From the NCBI GenBank assembly GCA_030591685.1, contig JAUVAX010000026.1, forward strand, positions 1-36,037: a DNA stretch of 36,037 nt. Reading direction: 5' to 3'. Positions 30,730-36,037 of this stretch are shown piece after piece. Position numbers and translations under genes: made by a program. Each line of letters starts with the position of its first letter. Within the stretch, counting starts at the first letter, position 1. This DNA comes from Pseudobdellovibrionaceae bacterium. Lineage in GTDB: Bacteria; Bdellovibrionota; Bdellovibrionia; Bdellovibrionales; UBA1609. The notes under the pieces are model-generated. The model saw nothing but the letters and a program-made list of their open reading frames with translations, made no database searches and had not been told where the DNA came from.

Positions 30730-31677
30730 ATGGCGTCTATAACTCAATTCGAATATATTATTGCTGTTAATAAAACCAAGCACTTTGGGCGGGCGGCTAA
30801 GCTTTGTAACGTTAGCCAGCCTTCCCTCTCAGCTCAGATACAGAAGGTCGAAGAAGAGTTAGGGATTATTATATTTGATCGCTCTAAAAAACCCGTCATA
30901 GCCACTGACAGAGGTTTAAAGGTGATCGAACAAGCTCGCCACATATTAAGAGAATATAAGGGACTGTTTAGTATCCAAGGCGAGGGTAGCGAAATTACAG
31001 GGGATTTTCAATTAGGGGTTATACCCACACTATCAGCTTATATAATCCCCTTATTTATAGAGTTGTTCTCAAAAAAATACCCAAAAGTAAATTTGACAAT
31101 AAAAGAACATCAAACAGAGGAGATCATCGAAAGACTCCATAACGATGAACTTGATGGGGGGCTTTTAGTTACCCCACTCCATGAGGAGCAAATCATTGAG
31201 CGCAGCCTATTTTTAGAGCCCTTTTATGCTTTTGTTTCAGAAAATCACAAATTAGCAAATAGAAAAATAATTAAGGACTCTGAGTTGTCAGAGAGCTCCG
31301 TATGGCTTCTTAACGAAGGGCATTGTCTGAGAACCCAAGCTCTTAAGATTTGCCATTCTAAAAACAAAAATCAGGTCTTAAAAAATGTACAGTTTGAAAG
31401 CGGCAACCTTGAGACGTTAAAAAATTTAGTAAAAAAGGGGAGCGGGTATACATTTTTACCCCTTTTGGCCACACTGAACTTATCCAATAACGAAAGAAAC
31501 AAACACTTACGAAAGTTTAGCAGGCCCATCCCCACTCGCGAAGTGAGCTTAGTTCATAGCCGGAGTTTTTTGAAAGAAGAAATACTCAGAGCTCTTGAGT
31601 TAGTCATTTTGGAGTCTATACCAAAAGAAATAAAATCTCTAAAAAGAGGGGGGCTTGATGTTATTGAAATTTACTGA
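30730..31677 (+). CDS. oxyR: OxyR-type LysR-family peroxide regulator
   Basis: 315 residues. N-terminal winged HTH (residues about 1-60: TQFEYIIAVNKTKHFGRAA … SQPSLSAQIQKVEEELG) and a LysR substrate domain. The redox pair is exact: GHCLRTQALKIC gives C199 and C208, the E. coli OxyR numbering, when the ATG at 30730 is used; this supports that start over the TTG at 30724. H2O2 forms a disulfide that switches the protein to activator. It is divergent from the thioredoxin-DUF6952-peroxiredoxin operon, its most likely target. Confidence 0.92.
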   Translation: MASITQFEYIIAVNKTKHFGRAAKLCNVSQPSLSAQIQKVEEELGIIIFDRSKKPVIATDRGLKVIEQARHILREYKGLFSIQGEGSEITGDFQLGVIPTLSAYIIPLFIELFSKKYPKVNLTIKEHQTEEIIERLHNDELDGGLLVTPLHEEQIIERSLFLEPFYAFVSENHKLANRKIIKDSELSESSVWLLNEGHCLRTQALKICHSKNKNQVLKNVQFESGNLETLKNLVKKGSGYTFLPLLATLNLSNNERNKHLRKFSRPIPTREVSLVHSRSFLKEEILRALELVILESIPKEIKSLKRGGLDVIEIY

Positions 31678-31716
31678 TTTTTTAAATAGGCTAGGTCTTG
31701 AAAGGAATGGGGTTTA

Positions 31717-31744
31717 TTGTCAAACACTAAGGGTGTGATAGTAT
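31717..31744 (+). promoter_or_regulatory. candidate promoter of the glycosyltransferase gene
   Basis: TTGTCA (31717-31722), 16-bp spacer, TAGTAT (31739-31744); gives a ~90-nt leader. Confidence 0.35.
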
Positions 31745-31840
31745 AAACAAACTTTCTAGTAACAACATTTATATTTAAAGATATAGTCTTACTAAACATA
31801 TCTCATAGTAATAAAAAAATACTGAGCCATAAGGTTGTAG

Positions 31841-33046
31841 ATGAGCATAAAAAAGCAAAAAGTTTTATTTTTCTCAGAGGCCGTTACATTAGCTCACGTT
31901 TTGTATCCTCATGAATTAGCGAAAAGTCTTGATAAAAAAAAATATGAGGTCTACTTTGCGGTCAATGATAGATATAATAAATTATTTGATTTTAAAGATT
32001 TAAAACTATGTCCACTTAATACCATATCCAATAAAGACTTTGTCGAAGCACTTAAAAACGGAACCCCTCTTTATAAAACAAAAATACTGGAACAGTATGT
32101 TAAAGAGGATATAGAGCTCATTGAAAAAATAAAACCTGACCTTATTGTTTCTGATTTTAGACTTTCACTTTGTGTCAGTGCTGTAATCAAGCGAACACCA
32201 CTTGTTTCTATAGCCAGTCCTTACTGGACGCCCTATAAAACAACACCTTTTCCATTGCCAGACTTACCTATTAACAAAATCATTGGACTTAAAATAGCTA
32301 TGTTACTGTACAGATTATTAAGGCCTATGTTTTTTTATTTTCATACAAGACCCTACAATTCAATTCGTAAAAAGTATGGACTAAAAGGATTTGGGGGGCG
32401 ACTGCAAGAGGCTTATACTTTTGGGGACGCTGTTGTGTTCCCTGAAATTCCAGAGTTATGCCTCTTAAATGGTGCGCCTAAAAATTACTCTTTTATAGGC
32501 CCTCTCGCCGGAGATTTAAGGCTCCCTTACAATAAAGAGATTGAAGCTATACCCAAGAAGGAGGAGCTTATATATATAGCCCTCGGAAGCTCTGGAGATC
32601 AAAAAAAGCTCCCTCTTATAATAGATACACTCAAAGACCTGCCTTACACTCTTGTCGTATCTTCGACCGATAAATTAATAAATACTAAAGCGCAAAAAAA
32701 TGTAGTGATCTCTGATTTTGTCAATACCAATCAAATATTGGATCGAACAAAATTAGTTATTTGCAATGGAGGAAGGGGCGGAACACAACAAGCCCTACTT
32801 TTTGGAGTGCCTGTTATTGGTATAGCCAGCAATTTAGATCAATATTTAAATATGCAAGGGGTCCTGAAAAGCGGAAGTGGTCTTCTGCTACGGTCGCAAA
32901 CTCTGAACAGTTCAGAGTTACTTCAAGCCGTGCAAGGAATTCTAAAAAACAATAAATACAAAATTTCTGCTCAGAAAGCTAAAGTGAACTACAAGAATTA
33001 TAAAGTCCATGAACGTTTTTCTAAAATACTTGAAAACTACTTATAG
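31841..33046 (+). CDS. glycosyltransferase, GT1/GT28-like (UGT fold)
   Basis: 401 residues with a GT-B plan. N-terminal Rossmann-like domain (KVLFFSEAVTLAHVLYPHELAKSL … KPDLIVSDFRLS) and a C-terminal nucleotide-sugar domain with ALGSSGD, and CNGGRGGTQQALLFGVPVIGIASNLDQ, corresponding to the H/N-G-G-x-G-T … G-V-P-x2 block of MurG/UGT enzymes. No signal peptide, so cytoplasmic or membrane-associated. It probably transfers a sugar to a lipid or small-molecule acceptor; the acceptor is unknown. It converges with the permease gene (22-bp gap). Weak AAGG before the ATG. Confidence 0.82.
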   Translation: MSIKKQKVLFFSEAVTLAHVLYPHELAKSLDKKKYEVYFAVNDRYNKLFDFKDLKLCPLNTISNKDFVEALKNGTPLYKTKILEQYVKEDIELIEKIKPDLIVSDFRLSLCVSAVIKRTPLVSIASPYWTPYKTTPFPLPDLPINKIIGLKIAMLLYRLLRPMFFYFHTRPYNSIRKKYGLKGFGGRLQEAYTFGDAVVFPEIPELCLLNGAPKNYSFIGPLAGDLRLPYNKEIEAIPKKEELIYIALGSSGDQKKLPLIIDTLKDLPYTLVVSSTDKLINTKAQKNVVISDFVNTNQILDRTKLVICNGGRGGTQQALLFGVPVIGIASNLDQYLNMQGVLKSGSGLLLRSQTLNSSELLQAVQGILKNNKYKISAQKAKVNYKNYKVHERFSKILENYL

Positions 33047-33068
33047 GTACATATAAAAAATAATTAAG

Positions 33069-34283
33069 CTACCTAAGCCCTTCTGATATATTAATTTTTA
33101 TGACCTTTAGAGCCGGTAAAATAGTAGCCCCAACAGTAGAAAGGCTAATTAATAAAACAGCTTTTATCATCATTACATTATCTAATCTGATCCTTGATAT
33201 AAAGCCCGAAGAAGAGTTTGGGGGCGGGGGCATGTTAATACCATTTTGATTTATAAGGTAAGTGAGTAAAAAGGTCATTATAATCCCTAATAATGACCCT
33301 AATAATGAAAAACAAATGCTTTCTATGAGAAGCATTTTAAATACCTTATTTGTGGAGTCACCAATGGCCCGCATTGTGGCGATTTCTTTAACTCGCTCAT
33401 TTATACCAGCTGCAATAGTGCTATTAACAACTAAAAAAATCATTAAAAGCAGTGCCCCCTGTAAAATCCCATATTGCCGATCAAATAAAAGTACTGTTTT
33501 TCGATAAAAACTAGCCAGCATCTCCCATGGTTGAATTTCAAGATCAGAGGGTAAAATATTTTGATTAATTTGTTGGGTGACCTTTAGAGTGTCCTGAGTG
33601 TGAGTTAAAAGCCCCACAAATGAGTGAATTTGCTTTGTATTTAATAGCTTCTGTGCCGCCGAAAGAGGAAGCCTCACCCCTCGATTGTCATAAATTTTAG
33701 ACGCTGAACTAAAAACCCCAACCACTTCAAAATCTAAAAGGTTCATTGCGCCTTCAGGTGAATTTACAAACATTGAGATATACTCACCAACTTTAAGGTT
33801 CATGGCTACCGCGACCCCCTCGCCAACAATAGCTTTATATTTATCTTTAGAGGTTAAATTTCGACCACTTAATATGTTTAGAATTTCTGAAATTTTTAAT
33901 TCCTTATCGGGCTCAATCCCTTCACCATAAATAGGGTAGTCCGCCTCACCGTTACTTAGTAGGCCTGAAAACACCAATCGTTTTGCTAATATTTTAACCT
34001 CAGATAGCTGACTTATTGATTTAAAAAGAGTCGGGTCGGGCGACATTAAATACTCAAAAGGCCTTTGTCGACCAAGCTCGTTAAAGCCCTTTTTAAAGAT
34101 TTGAAAATGACCGTACTGCGAACGAATGATGTCTTCACGAAACTGATTATAAATATCTTCAATAAACCCTGAGGCTATACTCATCCCTGCCACCCCAGTG
34201 GCAAGGGCTAAAAGAGTGAAGCCTGTTCTGATTTTACTTCTAAGTATATTTTTAAATGCTAATCGTAAAAGACTAATACTCAT
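33069..34283 (-). CDS. ABC transporter permease, FtsX/MacB type (2)
   Basis: 404 residues. First membrane helix near residues 20-42 (FTLLALATGVAGMSIASGF), a ~230-residue periplasmic MacB_PCD-like domain, then three helices in the C-terminal FtsX domain (LLLMIFLVVNSTIAAGI … LIESICFSLLGSLLGIIMTFLLTYLI … AVLLISLSTVGATILPAL). The NERVKEIATMRAIGD coupling-helix motif that contacts the ATPase is present. LolCE/MacB-like permeases move lipoproteins or other molecules between inner and outer membrane instead of importing solutes. It follows the sister permease by six bases, so the pair may form a heterodimer as in LolC-LolE. Confidence 0.88.
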   Translation of the reverse strand: MSISLLRLAFKNILRSKIRTGFTLLALATGVAGMSIASGFIEDIYNQFREDIIRSQYGHFQIFKKGFNELGRQRPFEYLMSPDPTLFKSISQLSEVKILAKRLVFSGLLSNGEADYPIYGEGIEPDKELKISEILNILSGRNLTSKDKYKAIVGEGVAVAMNLKVGEYISMFVNSPEGAMNLLDFEVVGVFSSASKIYDNRGVRLPLSAAQKLLNTKQIHSFVGLLTHTQDTLKVTQQINQNILPSDLEIQPWEMLASFYRKTVLLFDRQYGILQGALLLMIFLVVNSTIAAGINERVKEIATMRAIGDSTNKVFKMLLIESICFSLLGSLLGIIMTFLLTYLINQNGINMPPPPNSSSGFISRIRLDNVMMIKAVLLISLSTVGATILPALKVIKINISEGLR

Positions 34284-34289
34284 TTTTTC

Positions 34290-35507
34290 TCACTTGTAAG
34301 CCAATGCTTCTGTAATGTTTTGCCGCGAAGCCTTCCAGGCGGGCAACAAACTCGCTATAAACGTTGAAAACAGACAAATTAAAGACGACCTTATAATGAT
34401 TTGAGCGGTCCACGTTAAGCCCGCTTCAAAGCCGTGGTTCATGCCTGGTGCAGGAGGCATGGGGATCCCTACTTGAGTCCCAATTTCACATATAACTATA
34501 CCAACAGTTACACCAAAGATGGCACCTAAAACGCCCCACAGTAGGCCTTCGTAGACAAAGAGCTTTAAAATCTTTTGCCTTCGAAAGCCTAAGGCTAAAA
34601 GAGTGCCGATTTCTTTAGTTCTTTCAAGCACATTCATCATAAAAAGATTAGCAATGCCTAAAATAATAACTATCACCATTAAGATTCGTAATACCCCAAG
34701 CTGTTTTCCAAATAATTCGACAGTTTTGGTGTAAAATTCATTTATTTCATCCCAAGATTTATACTCTAAATTACTTATGTGACTAAAATTTTTTTTAATT
34801 TTTTTGAGTACCCTTTGAGTTTCCTTGACGTCATCTACATAAATCTGCCACTTATGAACTTTGTCTGTTAAAAAAAGATTTTGTAAAAGTTTTATCGGGG
34901 CCTTAATGGCTAAGCTGTCTTTGTCCGCATTTGGGGAGGTAAATTTATTAATAATATTGGCCTCAACAGCATTAAAACCTCCATACTTAGTTTTTCCCAT
35001 GAGTACAAGGGGTTTTCCAGAGCTGGCTTCAAGGGTATTGAACAAGCCCTCCCCTAACATTACATCAAAGGTTGAATCAGTAAATAGACTAATGCCCAAA
35101 AGCCTCGGGACCTTTTTGAGTACAAGCTCCGAAAAACCGATATAATCACTGCCATATCCAACAAACGGGACCGTGACGCCGTTATATGCGACCATACCGC
35201 TGACTATTAATAAGGGTTTAACAAATATTATTTGTGGGTCTATGTTTTTTATTTTTTGGATATCGGGAGCTTCAATAAGATACTTTTGGGGGTACGCGGC
35301 CCCTTTTTGCCTATAACCGACCTGGGAGACTTCAATATGTGCCCCCCAGTTCCAAATGCCACCATCACGAGTGGCTAATAATAGCCATGACATAAATGAC
35401 TCTGCTGAGATAAGTATAGCTACTGCTAACACAAGTGACGCTAAGGTTAAAAACCCTCTGCGGGAGTTCCTAAACATACTTTTAAATACAAAAGCTAAAT
35501 CATTCAT
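34290..35507 (-). CDS. ABC transporter permease, FtsX/MacB type (1)
   Basis: 405 residues with the same layout as its neighbour: N-terminal helix (LASLVLAVAILISAESF), a periplasmic domain, and three C-terminal helices beginning at about residue 285 (VLRILMVIVIILGIANLFMMN). Coupling motif LERTKEIGTLLALGFRRQKI. Both end in the P-A-(W/L)-K-A-x-x-x-x-I-T/S-E-A/G-L pattern. It lies 15 bp after a LolA-like gene; the ATPase is not in the window and is expected upstream (beyond base 36037). The cargo cannot be told from sequence. Confidence 0.88.
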   Translation of the reverse strand: MNDLAFVFKSMFRNSRRGFLTLASLVLAVAILISAESFMSWLLLATRDGGIWNWGAHIEVSQVGYRQKGAAYPQKYLIEAPDIQKIKNIDPQIIFVKPLLIVSGMVAYNGVTVPFVGYGSDYIGFSELVLKKVPRLLGISLFTDSTFDVMLGEGLFNTLEASSGKPLVLMGKTKYGGFNAVEANIINKFTSPNADKDSLAIKAPIKLLQNLFLTDKVHKWQIYVDDVKETQRVLKKIKKNFSHISNLEYKSWDEINEFYTKTVELFGKQLGVLRILMVIVIILGIANLFMMNVLERTKEIGTLLALGFRRQKILKLFVYEGLLWGVLGAIFGVTVGIVICEIGTQVGIPMPPAPGMNHGFEAGLTWTAQIIIRSSLICLFSTFIASLLPAWKASRQNITEALAYK

Positions 35508-35522
35508 ACTTATAAAGCCGCC

Positions 35523-36037
35523 TTAAAATTCGACAGATGCAGGGTCTAATTTTTTTAAATATTGATTGGTAAACATTTTTTTAGGGATTGGTTTGCGCTT
35601 CCACTTTTTGTATTCAAGTATCGAGCGATGGCCCTTTTTGGTCGCATCCGTCATTATCAGTTTAAGAGGGCGAAATCCACCAAGGATTTTTTTATAGCGT
35701 TTATACTGACAAGTCTTTATTAAACGCCCGGAAAGTGAGTAAAACAAAGCTTTTTTAGGTCGATAAGATTTTTTATCAACCCATAGCTTCACGCGGTGAT
35801 ATGTTACCGAGTTGTTTATAGCTTTGAGATCTAATACGTAATAACTTTTGCCTGAAAGCTTTTGTGGTTTTAAATGTTTAGCTTTATAGTCGCCGCTAAA
35901 GTTGGCCCGGGCAATATCGCCATTTGAAACCATACCTGTTAGACGTTGACTTGGAGACATCCTAATGGGTTGAGATATATTGGGCATAAAAACCCACAAA
36001 TCATTGCCTCTCATTAATAACACCTGGCCCCTCTCTC
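35523..36037 (-). CDS. LolA-like outer-membrane lipoprotein-sorting protein, C-terminal part
   Basis: Partial at the right edge: the frame continues to the window end, so the GTG at 36023 need not be the start. Residues resemble the LolA-like 'outer membrane lipoprotein-sorting protein' family (Pfam LolA_like, PF17131): GNDLWVFMPNISQPIRMSPSQR, then an NGDIARANFSGDY block, a central hydrophobic strand YYVLDLKAI, VKLWVDKKSYRPKKALFYSLSGRLIKTC and a basic C-terminus. Such proteins are often encoded with FtsX-type permeases and an RND-like or LolD ATPase. Probably periplasmic, passing a lipid or lipoprotein from the permeases outward. First visible gene of the operon. Confidence 0.8.
   Translation of the reverse strand, partial: ERGQVLLMRGNDLWVFMPNISQPIRMSPSQRLTGMVSNGDIARANFSGDYKAKHLKPQKLSGKSYYVLDLKAINNSVTYHRVKLWVDKKSYRPKKALFYSLSGRLIKTCQYKRYKKILGGFRPLKLIMTDATKKGHRSILEYKKWKRKPIPKKMFTNQYLKKLDPASVEF

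Noticed and set aside
1-36037. tRNA, rRNA, CRISPR array or insertion sequence
   Set aside because: No cloverleaf, regular spaced repeats or transposase frame was recognised in any gap; a tRNAscan/CRISPR search was not possible.

Overview
The window looks like a piece of chromosome from an AT-rich, Gram-negative bacterium of the Bdellovibrio type (Bdellovibrionota, formerly Deltaproteobacteria). This rests on the gene order DUF177-rpmF-fabH-fabD-fabG-acpP-fabF-rpiB-glyA, on many signal peptides, lipoboxes and outer-membrane beta-barrels, on HemJ in place of other protoporphyrinogen oxidases, and on CheX-like response-regulator relatives. The lineage is inferred; no 16S or other marker is present.

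Layout. 1-905 is the 3' end of a secreted RCC1-repeat protein. 997-3520 (minus) is metG followed by a SpoU-type RNA methyltransferase. 3793-6066 (plus) holds two paralogous exported barrel-like proteins, each with its own terminator; the first carries a very basic N-terminal segment. 6505-8087 is a convergent pair: an unknown exported protein and an M23 peptidase lipoprotein. 8150-15146 (minus) is the housekeeping block glyA, rpiB, fabF, acpP, fabG, fabD, fabH, rpmF and DUF177. It makes fatty-acid precursors, with an apparent internal promoter before acpP; plsX, usual between rpmF and fabH, is absent. 15458-17903 (plus) encodes a small exported protein, HemJ and a secreted subtilisin-like protease. 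18012-19826 (minus) holds two related proteins with degenerate receiver plus CheX-like domains.

20000-21500 is the most unusual part. A 180-residue tyrosine recombinase lacking the usual DNA-core-binding domain faces a membrane-anchored helix-turn-helix protein. About 360 bp of nested inverted repeats separate them, and the HTH reading frame has no normal start codon at its 5' end. 21613-25450 (minus) encodes an outer-membrane barrel and a large lipoprotein; then come a small lipoprotein, a PotD-like solute-binding protein and a von Willebrand A lipoprotein.

28403-29298 has no gene but several perfect palindromes and a candidate structured RNA ending in a T-run. 29346-31677 is an oxidative-stress locus: thioredoxin, DUF6952 and 2-Cys peroxiredoxin in one operon, divergent from an OxyR whose redox cysteines fall at residues 199 and 208. 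A frameshifted 3' fragment of a dps gene lies just downstream of the peroxiredoxin. The window ends with a glycosyltransferase, two FtsX-type ABC permeases and the 3' part of a LolA-like outer-membrane lipoprotein-sorting protein, probably an envelope export system whose ATPase lies outside the window.

Several genes (oxyR, the PotD-like gene, the second receiver-CheX gene) have good -10 boxes so close to the start codon that their mRNAs should have little or no leader. No tRNA, rRNA, CRISPR array or insertion sequence was seen.
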